This document shows positions 23,820 through 32,145 of a DNA stretch of 36,540 nt, piece by piece (position 1 is the stretch's first letter; each line of letters starts with the position of its first letter). The notes beneath the pieces are model-generated. The model had not been told where the DNA came from and ran no database searches. It saw nothing but the letters and a program-made list of their open reading frames with translations. Position numbers and translations under genes: made by a program. The stretch spans positions 1 through 36,540 of the forward strand of contig JAFSAT010000019.1 of the NCBI GenBank assembly GCA_017442185.1. The letters are read 5' to 3'. Source of the stretch: Bacteroidaceae bacterium. Its GTDB lineage: Bacteria; Bacteroidota; Bacteroidia; Bacteroidales; Bacteroidaceae.

Positions 23820-25493
23820 ATGAAACATTTTTTGACCTACATTGACGAATCTGTCAAACAGCATTGGAATGAGCCGGCACTGACAAATTACGGCGCAAAC
23901 ACATACACCTATGGTGATGTTGCCTCGTTGATAGAGAAATATCATATATTGTTTGAAAAATGTTACATTTCCAAAGGCGACAAAATAGCTTTATGCGCAA
24001 AAAGTTCGGCAGAGTGGTGTGTAGCATATTTTGCAATAGTGACATACGGTGCAGTTGCAGTGCCCCTGTTGGCCGATTTTCTTCCTCGCAATGTAGCCGA
24101 GCTGACAAAAGCATCAGACAGTCGCATGCTGCTTGTCGACACCCCCATAATGTCGGGGCTTAAGCGCGATAGTATTGTGGAACTATTTTCAACTTACGAA
24201 AAATTCTGCGGAATAATAAATATCGTAGGGATGAAAGTTGAAGACAACAGCTGTGGCAAATTAAATAATCTAACCGAAGAGGTTGAGAATACCTTTAAGA
24301 CACTATTCCCCGGCGGAGTGACAGCAAAGCGCGTAAACTATGCAAGAACAAACCTCGACGCTGTAACCGTAATAAGCTACACTTCGGGAACAAGCAGTTC
24401 GCCCAAAGGTGTAATATTGCCTGCACGTGCAATTTCAGCCAATATGGAATACGCATGGATGAAAATGGAAGCGCCCAAAGGTAGCACAATATTGTCGATA
24501 CTTCCCTTGGCACATATTTTCGGGCAGGCATTCGACTTTCTTTTTCCATTCTCAAAAGGCTGCCACATATACATCTACACAGAAAAGCCAATTCCCGCAC
24601 GCCTGTTAAAGGCTTTGGGCGAGGTAAAACCTTTCATGTTCCTGACCGTACCGTTGTTGGTCGAAAAGATATTCCGCGGCAACGTAATGCCTACACTGAA
24701 AACAGGCACAATGCGCATATTAACCTCGATACCCGGAATACGCAACATTATTTATAATAAGGTACGCGAAAAATTGATAAATGTATTTGGAGGTAACATT
24801 CATCAAGGAGGACTTCTCATAGGAGGTGCAGCAGTAAACAAAGAGGTAGAAGATATTATGCATAAAATAAAATTCCCCTACGTCATAGGATACGGAATGA
24901 CAGAATGTGCGCCTCTTGTGAGCTATACACGATGGCAGGACTTCACACCCCACACCTGCGGCGCAGTTGCGCACCCATACGTAGATGCACGAATAGACTC
25001 TCAAGACCCGGCCAATATACCCGGTGAGATTCAAATTAAGGGCGATGCGGTTACAACAGGATACTACAAAAACGAAGCGGCCACAAAAGCATCGTACACC
25101 GACGACGGATGGTTCAAAACCGGAGATATGGGTACAATGGACAAAAAAGAGAACATTGTCATACGCGGTCGCTGCAAGAATATGATTCTGACAGCCAACG
25201 GACAGAATATTTATCCCGAAGAGATAGAAGAACTTGTAAATCAACTTCCTTTGGTACAAGAATCACTCATCGTAGGACGTAAGCATGGCATTGTGGCACT
25301 GATAGTCCCCAATGCCGATGCAGTTGCAGAGGCCGGCCTGAGCGAAGAGCAACTTAAAACAACAATAGGAGATAATGTTCTTACACTTAATTCGAGCCTG
25401 CCTGTATACAGCAAAATAACCGCATGCGAAATAATGAAAGAACCTTTTGAGAAAACCCCTAAATTGAGCATAAAAAGATTTATGTATAAATAA
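23820..25493 (+). CDS. AMP-binding long-chain acyl-CoA synthetase, paralogue 2
   Basis: The 557-residue protein aligns end to end with its upstream neighbour (MKHFLTYIDESVKQHWNEPA against MLIHYLNHIDDAIKSNW). It keeps every core motif: TSGTSSSPKG, YGMTECAP, TGDMG, RGRCKN and GQNIYPEEIE. The C-terminus is EKTPKLSIKRFMYK. The YGMTECAPLVSY motif has alanine where the other two copies have glycine. It is 27 bp behind paralogue 1, and a strong hairpin 136 bp downstream probably ends the transcript. Origin by tandem duplication is clear; its own substrate preference is unknown. Confidence 0.88.
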   Translation: MKHFLTYIDESVKQHWNEPALTNYGANTYTYGDVASLIEKYHILFEKCYISKGDKIALCAKSSAEWCVAYFAIVTYGAVAVPLLADFLPRNVAELTKASDSRMLLVDTPIMSGLKRDSIVELFSTYEKFCGIINIVGMKVEDNSCGKLNNLTEEVENTFKTLFPGGVTAKRVNYARTNLDAVTVISYTSGTSSSPKGVILPARAISANMEYAWMKMEAPKGSTILSILPLAHIFGQAFDFLFPFSKGCHIYIYTEKPIPARLLKALGEVKPFMFLTVPLLVEKIFRGNVMPTLKTGTMRILTSIPGIRNIIYNKVREKLINVFGGNIHQGGLLIGGAAVNKEVEDIMHKIKFPYVIGYGMTECAPLVSYTRWQDFTPHTCGAVAHPYVDARIDSQDPANIPGEIQIKGDAVTTGYYKNEAATKASYTDDGWFKTGDMGTMDKKENIVIRGRCKNMILTANGQNIYPEEIEELVNQLPLVQESLIVGRKHGIVALIVPNADAVAEAGLSEEQLKTTIGDNVLTLNSSLPVYSKITACEIMKEPFEKTPKLSIKRFMYK

Positions 25494-25628
25494 AGAATAG
25501 TGAATTGCATACTGCAAGTAGCAGCCGTTACCCTATATTCGGTAAATGTTATAACTAAAAGTTATATGAATTGAATCAACAGCTGTCACACAGTTTGCAT
25601 GAAACTGCTTATTGTAGATTGTTAGACC

Positions 25629-25667
25629 CCGGGGTGCGTAAAGAGACAAAATCTTTACGCACCCCGG
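25629..25667 (+). terminator. Strong hairpin after paralogue 2
   Basis: CCGGGGTGCGTAAAGA (25629-25644) pairs perfectly with TCTTTACGCACCCCGG (25652-25667) around a 7-nt loop. It is very GC-rich at the base, but no T-run follows (CTACTTTAAC). It probably ends the transcript of paralogues 1-2, or attenuates read-through into paralogue 3. The rest of the 350-bp gap has only the next promoter box. Confidence 0.65.
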
Positions 25668-25726
25668 CTACTTTAACACTCACTAATATTTAAAAAATAA
25701 ATGTTAAATTCGAGCAGCAAAAAACA

Positions 25727-25734
25727 TACTTTTG
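25727..25734 (+). promoter_or_regulatory. -7 box for paralogue 3
   Basis: TACTTTTG is a full TAnnTTTG match about 110 bp before the start codon, downstream of the hairpin. This suggests that paralogue 3 is transcribed on its own. A -33 box is not convincing. Confidence 0.45.
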
Positions 25735-25843
25735 TTCAAAATATTGCATATAAAGTGTTAATTTCAGATTAATTTATTTTGTATTATAAAAATAATGGAG
25801 ATATTTGCAACGTAATCTTAATAATAATAGAAACAATAGAAAC

Positions 25844-27517
25844 ATGCAACATTATTTAAATTATATCGACAAATCCATCAAGGAACATTGGGATATGCCG
25901 GCTTTCAGCAACTATGGCGGAAACACATTAACATACGGACAAGTGTCGGAGGGGATAGAAAAATATCACATCATCTTCGATGCAAGCGGAATAAACAAAG
26001 GCGACAAGATAGCTTTGTATGCCCGAAATTCGGCCGAATGGGCAGTAGCCTATCTTGCGGTGGTTTCATACGACGCAGTGGTGGTTCCTTTTCTTCCCGA
26101 CTTTCTTGCAGGCGCAGTTGCCGAACTGAGCGAATTTTCGGAATGTAAAATGATTATATGTGACAAGATAGCATATGACGCCATTAAATCCGATGAAAAA
26201 CAGCTCGACAGAATAAAAAACATAAAAGATTTCACATGTCTGATAAACGTAGCCGACAGAGAAATTTTTGACAAGACAGATAAAACCGGGGCAATAGATG
26301 CCACAATGGTGAACGCATCATTTGCAAAAAAATTCCCCAACGGAATAAACCCCAAACTTGTAAACTACTGCAAGAGCGACATGAATGCAGTGGCAGTGAT
26401 AAGTTTCACATCGGGAACAACAAGCGCAACATCCAAAGGCGTTGTACTTCCGTCACGCAGCCTATCGGCCAATTTGGAATTTGCACGTCGCGAAATTCCA
26501 ATGTGCGAGGGTAGCACTATCTTCTCGGTGTTGCCGATGGCACACATGTTCGGACAGACATTCGACTTTTTATTCCCTCTTTCGGGCGGATGCCATATAA
26601 CCATCCTTAACGGTAAGCCGGTTCCGGCCCGTTTGTTGGCAGGCCTTGCAGCCGTAAAACCCTTCATGTTCCTAACCGTTCCTCTTGTGGTAGAGAAAAT
26701 ATTCAAATCAAAAGTATTTCCGATGCTGCGTAAATCCTACATGAAGGTGTTAATGAAGATTCCGGGAATCAACAATATAATTCTCAACGCCATACGCAAA
26801 AAACTTGTCAGTGCTTTTGGCGGTGGGTTGACAACCGGTGTCATCATTGGCGGTGCAGCACTTAACAAAGAGGTAGAAGACCTTATGAAGAAGATGAACT
26901 TCCCGTATTGCGTTGGTTACGGCATGACAGAGTGCGGACCTCTTATATCATATTGCGACCGTGAACAATTTGAAAAATACTCATGCGGACGTCGCGCTAT
27001 TCCGCTCGAAGTGCGCATCGACTCCAAAGACCCACGAAGAATTTTAGGCGAAATACAGTGTAAAGGCGATGCAGTGATGCTTGGTTACTATAATAACGAA
27101 GCGGCAACAAAAGCCTCGTTCACATCAGACGGTTGGTTGAAAACCGGAGACATGGGCATCATAGACAAAAAAGGCAATATATTTATAAAAGGACGCTGCA
27201 AAAACATGATACTGTCGGCAAGCGGACAGAATATATATCCCGAAGAGATTGAAGATAAAGTAAACAACCTTCCTCACGTACTCGAATCACTTGTCGTAGG
27301 ACGTAAAAATGCCCTTGTAGCTCTTGTGGTTGCAGACTATGAAGGTGCAAAGGCTGCGGGAATTTCCGAAGAAGAGGTAAACAGCATAATCGAAGAGAAT
27401 GTGCTCACTTTAAACAAAGAACTTCCTGCATACAGCCAGATTGCCGCAACAGAAATCAGACGCGACCCATTCGAGAAGACACCCAAACAGAGCATCCGCC
27501 GTTTCATGTATTCATAA
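25844..27517 (+). CDS. AMP-binding long-chain acyl-CoA synthetase, paralogue 3
   Basis: The start at ATG 25844 (MQHYLNYIDKSIKEHW) aligns with the starts of the other two copies; an upstream TTG at 25805 would only add a low-complexity asparagine-rich stretch. The protein has 557 residues. It keeps YGMTECGP, TGDMG, KGRCKN, GQNIYPEEIE and EKTPKQSIRRFMY. Its phosphate loop reads TSGTTSATSKG, one residue longer than the TSGTSSAPKG of paralogue 1 and without the proline. It has its own promoter box and stands apart from paralogues 1-2 by 350 bp, so it may serve a different condition or substrate. Confidence 0.87.
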   Translation: MQHYLNYIDKSIKEHWDMPAFSNYGGNTLTYGQVSEGIEKYHIIFDASGINKGDKIALYARNSAEWAVAYLAVVSYDAVVVPFLPDFLAGAVAELSEFSECKMIICDKIAYDAIKSDEKQLDRIKNIKDFTCLINVADREIFDKTDKTGAIDATMVNASFAKKFPNGINPKLVNYCKSDMNAVAVISFTSGTTSATSKGVVLPSRSLSANLEFARREIPMCEGSTIFSVLPMAHMFGQTFDFLFPLSGGCHITILNGKPVPARLLAGLAAVKPFMFLTVPLVVEKIFKSKVFPMLRKSYMKVLMKIPGINNIILNAIRKKLVSAFGGGLTTGVIIGGAALNKEVEDLMKKMNFPYCVGYGMTECGPLISYCDREQFEKYSCGRRAIPLEVRIDSKDPRRILGEIQCKGDAVMLGYYNNEAATKASFTSDGWLKTGDMGIIDKKGNIFIKGRCKNMILSASGQNIYPEEIEDKVNNLPHVLESLVVGRKNALVALVVADYEGAKAAGISEEEVNSIIEENVLTLNKELPAYSQIAATEIRRDPFEKTPKQSIRRFMYS

Positions 27518-27636
27518 GAGACAAACGAGCAAGATAAAGACAACTTTATTATTTTGCAACAAGTGCATAATTATCTTCGAGAATAATCTCCAAGATAGAA
27601 AAAAACAGATAAATATCTTTATATTATCAACACTTT

Positions 27637-27673
27637 GCGTTACCTTTGCGAAAAATTATAGCAAAGGTAACGC
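27637..27673. promoter_or_regulatory. 13-bp perfect dyad over the glyA promoter
   Basis: GCGTTACCTTTGC (27637-27649) and GCAAAGGTAACGC (27661-27673) are perfect inverted repeats with an 11-bp spacer. The left arm contains the -7 box, and the right arm lies just past the expected transcription start. This layout suits an operator for a dimeric repressor. The left arm would not be in the mRNA, so an RNA hairpin is less likely. Confidence 0.55.
27641..27648 (+). promoter_or_regulatory. -7 box for glyA
   Basis: TACCTTTG followed by C is a full consensus match, with CTTT 20 bp upstream as a weak -33. It lies 42 bp before the chosen ATG at 27691, and it rules out the earlier ATG at 27646, which would lie within the box. 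Confidence 0.6.
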
Positions 27674-27690
27674 ATTTAACATATTATAAG

Positions 27691-28971
27691 ATGAAAAGAG
27701 ACAGCAGAGTATTTCAACTCATAGAGATGGAACAGCGCCGTCAGCTGAAGGGTATAGAACTGATAGCATCGGAAAATTTCGTAAGCAACGAGGTAATGCA
27801 GGCAATGGGCTCATTCCTCACAAATAAATATGCCGAGGGATATCCCGGCAAACGCTATTATGGAGGTTGCGAGGTTGTAGATATAGTGGAAGACCTTGCA
27901 CGCGAACGTCTTAAAGAACTTTACGGCGCCGAATGGGTAAACGTGCAGCCACACTCGGGAGCACAGGCAAATGCCGCAGTGTTCCTTGCGGTATTGAATC
28001 CCGGCGATAAATTCATGGGACTTAATCTGGCTCATGGCGGCCACTTGTCTCACGGCTCAACAGTAAACACATCGGGTATAATATACACACCATGCGAATA
28101 TAATCTGAATCCCGAAACCGGACGTGTAGACTATGAGCAGATGGAGGAGGTTGCCAATCGCGAAAAACCGAAACTCATTATCGGTGGCGGCTCGGCCTAT
28201 TCTCGCGAATGGGACTACAAACGTATGCGCGAAATTGCCGACAGTGTGGGCGCATTGCTTATGATAGACATGGCACACCCCGCCGGACTTATTGCAGCAG
28301 GATTATTGGACAACCCATTAAAATATGCACATATTGTAACATCCACCACACATAAGACACTTCGCGGTCCGCGTGGCGGAATAATTCTCATGGGTAAAGA
28401 CTTCCCCAATCCTTGGGGCAAGACAACACCCAAAGGTGAGATAAAAATGATGTCGGCACTGCTCGACAGTGCAGTGTTCCCCGGTATTCAAGGCGGGCCT
28501 TTGGAGCATGTAATTGCAGCAAAAGCTGTTGCGTTCGGCGAAGCCCTACAACCCGAATTCAAAGAATACCAGACACAGGTGCAGCTAAATGCAGCCACAT
28601 TGGCACAAGAACTGATGGATAGAGGATTCGGAATAGTATCAGGTGGCACAGACAATCACTCAATGCTTGTAGACCTACGCAATAAATATCCCGAACTTAC
28701 GGGTAAAGTAGCCGAAAAAGCTCTTGTTGCCGCAGATATAACAGCAAATAAAAACATGGTACCCTTTGACTCTCGCAGCGCATTCCAGACATCGGGAATA
28801 AGACTTGGAACTCCAGCAATCACCACACGCGGAGTAAAAGAGGATATGATGCCTTTTGTGGCAGAGATGATAGAAACAGTGCTGAATGCCCCCGAGGATG
28901 AAAAAGTTATTGCAACTGTTCGTCGTAAAGTAAACGAGACAATGAGTGAATATCCGCTCTTTGCTTATTGA
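27691..28971 (+). CDS. glyA: Serine hydroxymethyltransferase
   Basis: GlyA interconverts serine and glycine with THF/methylene-THF, using PLP. From [18 protein letters not shown] the protein has 426 residues, the usual length in this phylum. The PLP lysine is K222 in [14 protein letters not shown], and [11 protein letters not shown] (51-61) is present. The longer frame from 27646 was rejected because it begins in the promoter. It acts with the gcv genes, tdh and purN in glycine/one-carbon flow. It is monocistronic: dyad-covered promoter upstream, palindromic terminator downstream. Confidence 0.97.
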   Translation: MKRDSRVFQLIEMEQRRQLKGIELIASENFVSNEVMQAMGSFLTNKYAEGYPGKRYYGGCEVVDIVEDLARERLKELYGAEWVNVQPHSGAQANAAVFLAVLNPGDKFMGLNLAHGGHLSHGSTVNTSGIIYTPCEYNLNPETGRVDYEQMEEVANREKPKLIIGGGSAYSREWDYKRMREIADSVGALLMIDMAHPAGLIAAGLLDNPLKYAHIVTSTTHKTLRGPRGGIILMGKDFPNPWGKTTPKGEIKMMSALLDSAVFPGIQGGPLEHVIAAKAVAFGEALQPEFKEYQTQVQLNAATLAQELMDRGFGIVSGGTDNHSMLVDLRNKYPELTGKVAEKALVAADITANKNMVPFDSRSAFQTSGIRLGTPAITTRGVKEDMMPFVAEMIETVLNAPEDEKVIATVRRKVNETMSEYPLFAY

Positions 28972-28981
28972 TAAAAAAAAC

Positions 28982-29033
28982 AATTTAAGCAGCGGTGTCA
29001 AAATAGTACTATTTTGACACCGCTGCTTAAATT
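28982..29033. terminator. Perfect 52-bp palindrome after glyA
   Basis: The two 26-base arms meet with no loop (AATAGT|ACTATT at the centre, 29002-29013). Arm bases include AGCAGCGGTGTCA. An A-run precedes it and TTAAATTATAT follows. Position after glyA and before the convergent frame suggests a bidirectional terminator. Its outer edge GCTGCTTAAATT resembles the end motif of the repeat family, in the opposite sense. Confidence 0.7.
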
Positions 29034-29090
29034 ATATAATAAATCCTCGATAAATAGCACACACAAAAAGATACAACGTCAGAGAGAGCC

Positions 29091-29330
29091 TTATGGGCCG
29101 AATACCGGAGGAGCAGCCGCACCGCCACCAAAACCGGAAGGTTTAGACGGCGCACCTCCCATTATCGGAGGATTTCCGGGACGATTCATCGGCGGAAAAG
29201 GTCTGAAATTGCCGGGTGCAGGAGGAGGAAACATTGGCGGACGCGGTGGGCGCACAGGACGAGGCCTTAAGATAGGAGGTGGCGGAGGAGGGGCAAAAAA
29301 CCGCCACCTGTCATCATAATCGCCCGTCAG
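29091..29330 (-). CDS. Proline/glycine-rich frame after the DUF4251 stop (readthrough or frameshift candidate)
   Basis: In frame with the DUF4251 gene, directly after its TGA, 79 sense codons run to TAA at 29091-29093. The peptide is basic and rich in proline and glycine (DYDDRWRFFAPPPPPPILRP near its start, then MNRPGNPPIMGG and FGGGAAAPPVFGP). It has no early in-frame ATG. An ATG-ATG at 29317-29312 in another frame runs into T TTT TTG (29300-29294) set as a -1 slippery heptamer, and a -1 shift there enters this frame. Alternatives are UGA-C readthrough, a one-base homopolymer error, or a decayed gene. The plus-strand frame here is its low-complexity mirror. Confidence 0.3.
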   Translation of the reverse strand: MTGDYDDRWRFFAPPPPPPILRPRPVRPPRPPMFPPPAPGNFRPFPPMNRPGNPPIMGGAPSKPSGFGGGAAAPPVFGP

Positions 29331-29936
29331 TCAGTAGTACGAAGCCGTACCCTGAAAAATACCGGCAGTGGAATAAGGATAAATATACCCATTCATCGTC
29401 ATAGACTGCCCACTAAAATCAGGGTCAATCCTTGCACTTGCCTGATTACTGTTCACAGCAAGTGTCACATAGACCATTGCCGAGAAGCTCGGCCCCACAA
29501 CCGTATAGCTGTAAAAAATATTACCGTTGCTGTCTTGCGTCATGCGCTCGCCGCTCACCGACCCCTCGAGTGTGATACCTCCCAAGCCGTTGGGCGAATA
29601 TACATTGCTGTTGTCGAAAGCCGTCTGCACCGTACCTTGTCCGTTATTTATGGAAACAAAATTAGTGCTTTCGGTAACGAAACGGGTCACCCCGTTATTA
29701 AACGTGACATTAGATGCTTCAAGAGCCCACGAGCCGCTTCGCAGCGCCTCTACCGCCTGCACAAAGGCTGTTGAGTCTTGTGCATGCTCGCGCGCCTCCT
29801 CAGCGGCCTTTTTTCGCAAACGTTCGGCACGCCACGCAGCTTCGCGCTCGGCCTTTGTCATTTTTCTGTTTTGTGCAACAGCGGTCATCTGCCATCCTAA
29901 CGTAAACAGTACGACCAATAATAAAAACTTTTTCAT
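29331..29936 (-). CDS. DUF4251 family secreted protein
   Basis: The 201-residue protein begins with a signal peptide (MKKFLLLVVLFTLGWQMTAV, cut near AVAQ|NRK), then a charged helix of the family (TKAEREAAWRAERLRKKAAEE in part, about 26-50). A beta-rich DUF4251 domain with ALEASNVTFNNG and ARIDPDFSGQSMTMNGYIYP follows. It is exported to the periplasm or outer membrane; the function is not known for the family. I start at 29936 rather than 30005 because the signal peptide begins there. The stop TGA is followed by C and by an in-frame proline-rich extension. It is divergent from the GH43 gene. Confidence 0.8.
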   Translation of the reverse strand: MKKFLLLVVLFTLGWQMTAVAQNRKMTKAEREAAWRAERLRKKAAEEAREHAQDSTAFVQAVEALRSGSWALEASNVTFNNGVTRFVTESTNFVSINNGQGTVQTAFDNSNVYSPNGLGGITLEGSVSGERMTQDSNGNIFYSYTVVGPSFSAMVYVTLAVNSNQASARIDPDFSGQSMTMNGYIYPYSTAGIFQGTASYY

Positions 29937-30043
29937 ACAAATAAAATTTAAATAGAAAAAACACCGATACAACGGTTTTCTCCGATAAAACAAAGAAATA
30001 AGCACATCTGCCCTCTAAAATCATGTAATATTTCATAAAACCG

Positions 30044-30074
30044 TTCGTCGTTTACATAAAATTATATATCTTTG
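30044..30074 (+). promoter_or_regulatory. Promoter of GH43-nagB
   Basis: TTCG (30044-30047), 19 bp, TATCTTTG (30067-30074) followed by C. The -7 is a full match and the -33 is one base off. The leader to the ATG at 30185 is about 105 nt, with no obvious structure. Confidence 0.6.
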
Positions 30075-30184
30075 CAGTAACCGCGAAGATATATACACCC
30101 GTTGCACTATGGTCGTTTAAGACATTGATAATATAGAATCATACTCGTTTGTATATATTTTCCATAGAGTGTAATCCGCACATA

Positions 30185-31222
30185 ATGACGATAAAGAAAT
30201 TTTTAATATATATAGCTGCAATAATGTTGATTGCATCGTGTGGCAACAACCGCCAAGGCGAGGAGCAGTGGAAACTGCGCACTCCCGACGGCGCACCTGC
30301 ACTCACGTTGTCTATCGACAGCATGAATATTGCCAACCCCTTTATCTATCTCGACAAGAAGAATCTCATTTATTATATGACGGGCGACGGCGGTCATGTC
30401 TGGACAAGCAAAAATCTGCGACAATGGACAGGTCCCTATAACGTATTACAATTAAATGAGGAGCAGTGGATGGGAACATCGCCCATTATAACAGCCCCCG
30501 AGATACATTATCATAAAGGGAAATATTACTATGTTGCCACATTTACATGTGAAGATGTCACAATAGACAATGTAGATGGAAAGGATATTCCGCGTCGCTC
30601 CTGCCAACTGCTTGTTGCCGACAGCATACAAGGCCCATACAGCCCCGTAATATCTGAAACACCATTGTTGCGTGCCGACAGAGCCTGTTGCGGAGCCACA
30701 TTCATTACAGATGAGTATGATACAGGATTTCTTATTTTTTCACACGATTATATTCAGAGCCGAGAGGGTAGTACAGAGATAATTATGCTGACCAAAGATT
30801 TATCACAGCAGATTGGAGAGCCGTATATAATGTTTTCTGCATCGGAGAATCCTTGGTCGGGCAAGAGTGAGATAAATGGCAAAAGAGAATGGTCGCCTCT
30901 GATGGACGGTGCATTCCTCTTTGACACAGAGGGCATGGAACTTGGCATATTGTTTACCACCGAGATTGATGGAGCGACGGCATTGGGCGTAGCATATACC
31001 GAAAAAAATCACGGTTTAAACGGACCTTGGCACATCGAGCCTGAGCCTATGCTGACAGGAGGCTACGGACAGGCAATGCTTTTCAACGACTTTGACGGTT
31101 CATTGGTGATGGTGCTGCACAAAGAGATTAACACCGATGGAAAAATAAGATATATCCCGCAACTTATAGAAATGGATTCACAATTCGATAAGTTAAAGAT
31201 AAAAGGAAAATACATTTATTAA
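30185..31222 (+). CDS. GH43-like five-bladed beta-propeller lipoprotein
   Basis: The 345-residue protein has a lipoprotein signal (MTIKKFLIYIAAIMLIAS|C, lipid Cys19). The propeller shows IANPFIYLDKKN (49-60), TAPEIHYHKGKYYYVAT (103-119), FSHDYIQ (185-191), MDGAFLF (240-246) and GGYGQAMLFNDFDGSLVMVLH (292-312). The order matches GH43 arabinan/xylan-type hydrolases, which act on glycans at the cell surface or in the periplasm. The usual catalytic-base aspartate of the first blade (DPF/DPS) is asparagine N51 here, so activity may be lost or altered. nagB starts 26 bp downstream, an unusual partner. I start at 30185 because the lipobox then has normal spacing. Confidence 0.75.
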   Translation: MTIKKFLIYIAAIMLIASCGNNRQGEEQWKLRTPDGAPALTLSIDSMNIANPFIYLDKKNLIYYMTGDGGHVWTSKNLRQWTGPYNVLQLNEEQWMGTSPIITAPEIHYHKGKYYYVATFTCEDVTIDNVDGKDIPRRSCQLLVADSIQGPYSPVISETPLLRADRACCGATFITDEYDTGFLIFSHDYIQSREGSTEIIMLTKDLSQQIGEPYIMFSASENPWSGKSEINGKREWSPLMDGAFLFDTEGMELGILFTTEIDGATALGVAYTEKNHGLNGPWHIEPEPMLTGGYGQAMLFNDFDGSLVMVLHKEINTDGKIRYIPQLIEMDSQFDKLKIKGKYIY

Positions 31223-31248
31223 AGATAAACCTTTAAATTCAACAAATT

Positions 31249-32061
31249 ATGCGTTTAATCATCGAACCTAACTACCAACAGTTATCAAGTTGGGCAGCGT
31301 CTTACGTTGCAAAAAGAATCAACGAATTTAATCCCACAGAGGATAAGCCTTTCGTGCTTGGCCTTCCCACCGGTTCTACTCCGCTCGGAACATACAAAGA
31401 ACTTATCAATCTCTACAATAAGGGCGTGGTGAGCTTTAAAAATGTTGTTACATTCAATATGGACGAGTACGTTGGTCTTCCCGAGGAGCACCCCGAAAGC
31501 TACCACTCGTTTATGTGGAACAACTTCTTCAGCCATGTGGATGTAAAGAAAGAAAATGTAAACATTCTCAACGGCAATGCAGCAGACCTTGATGCCGAAT
31601 GTAAACGTTACGAAGAGAAAATAGCCTCTTACGGTGGTATACATCTGTTCTTAGGCGGAATAGGCCCCGACGGACACATTGCATTCAACGAGCCGGGCTC
31701 TTCACTCACATCGCGTACACGTATCAAAACCCTTACAACTGATACTATAATCGCAAATTCACGTTTCTTTGATAATGACGTAAACAAAGTGCCCAAGACA
31801 TCTCTTACAGTAGGTGTAGGCACAGTGATGGATGCAAAAGAGGTGCTGATATTGGTAAACGGCCATAACAAAGCACAGGCACTCTACCACGCAGTGGAGG
31901 GAAGCATCACACAGATGTGGACTATCAGCGTGCTTCAGATGCATCAGCATGGCATCATTGTTTGTGACGATGCAGCAACTGCCGAACTTAAAGTTGGCAC
32001 CGTAAATTATTTCAAGGATATTGAAAAGGATAATATCGACCCTGCATCTAACTTGAAATAA
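31249..32061 (+). CDS. nagB: Glucosamine-6-phosphate deaminase
   Basis: It converts glucosamine-6-phosphate to fructose-6-phosphate and ammonia, joining amino-sugar breakdown to glycolysis. The 270 residues line up with E. coli NagB without shift: D72 in FNMDEYVGL, and D141, H143 and E148 in [22 protein letters not shown] (38-47) is the phosphate loop. It follows the GH43 gene by 26 bp with no promoter between, so they are co-transcribed. A perfect-stem terminator follows. nagA is not in the window. Confidence 0.96.
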   Translation: MRLIIEPNYQQLSSWAASYVAKRINEFNPTEDKPFVLGLPTGSTPLGTYKELINLYNKGVVSFKNVVTFNMDEYVGLPEEHPESYHSFMWNNFFSHVDVKKENVNILNGNAADLDAECKRYEEKIASYGGIHLFLGGIGPDGHIAFNEPGSSLTSRTRIKTLTTDTIIANSRFFDNDVNKVPKTSLTVGVGTVMDAKEVLILVNGHNKAQALYHAVEGSITQMWTISVLQMHQHGIIVCDDAATAELKVGTVNYFKDIEKDNIDPASNLK

Positions 32062-32085
32062 ACATATACAATCTGTTTTAAATAA

Positions 32086-32125
32086 CATCAAAAGAGGTAC
32101 GCTTGTGGGCGTACCTCTTTTGATG
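32086..32125. terminator. Bidirectional terminator after nagB
   Basis: CATCAAAAGAGGTACGC (32086-32102) pairs perfectly with GCGTACCTCTTTTGATG (32109-32125) around a 6-nt loop; 17 bp. It lies between convergent nagB and the sigma-factor operon and can serve both. Confidence 0.85.
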
Positions 32126-32145
32126 CTTTATATCCGAGAGCATTG

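Noticed and set aside
22111..27517. Loss of the catalytic C-terminal lysine in the three acyl-CoA synthetases (KLSIKRFMY rather than GKxxR)
   Set aside because: The TPKxSIKRF ending is, as far as I recall, normal for this Bacteroidota group, and all three copies share it, so I do not claim inactivation.
27646..27690. Longer N-terminus for GlyA from the ATG at 27646
   Set aside because: That ATG is inside the -7 box, and the extra residues are not found in the family; ATG 27691 gives the standard 426-residue protein.
29014..29319. A plus-strand glycine-rich frame of 101 codons
   Set aside because: It starts inside the palindromic terminator and mirrors the proline-rich minus-strand frame, which joins a real gene; low complexity on one strand gives low complexity on the other.
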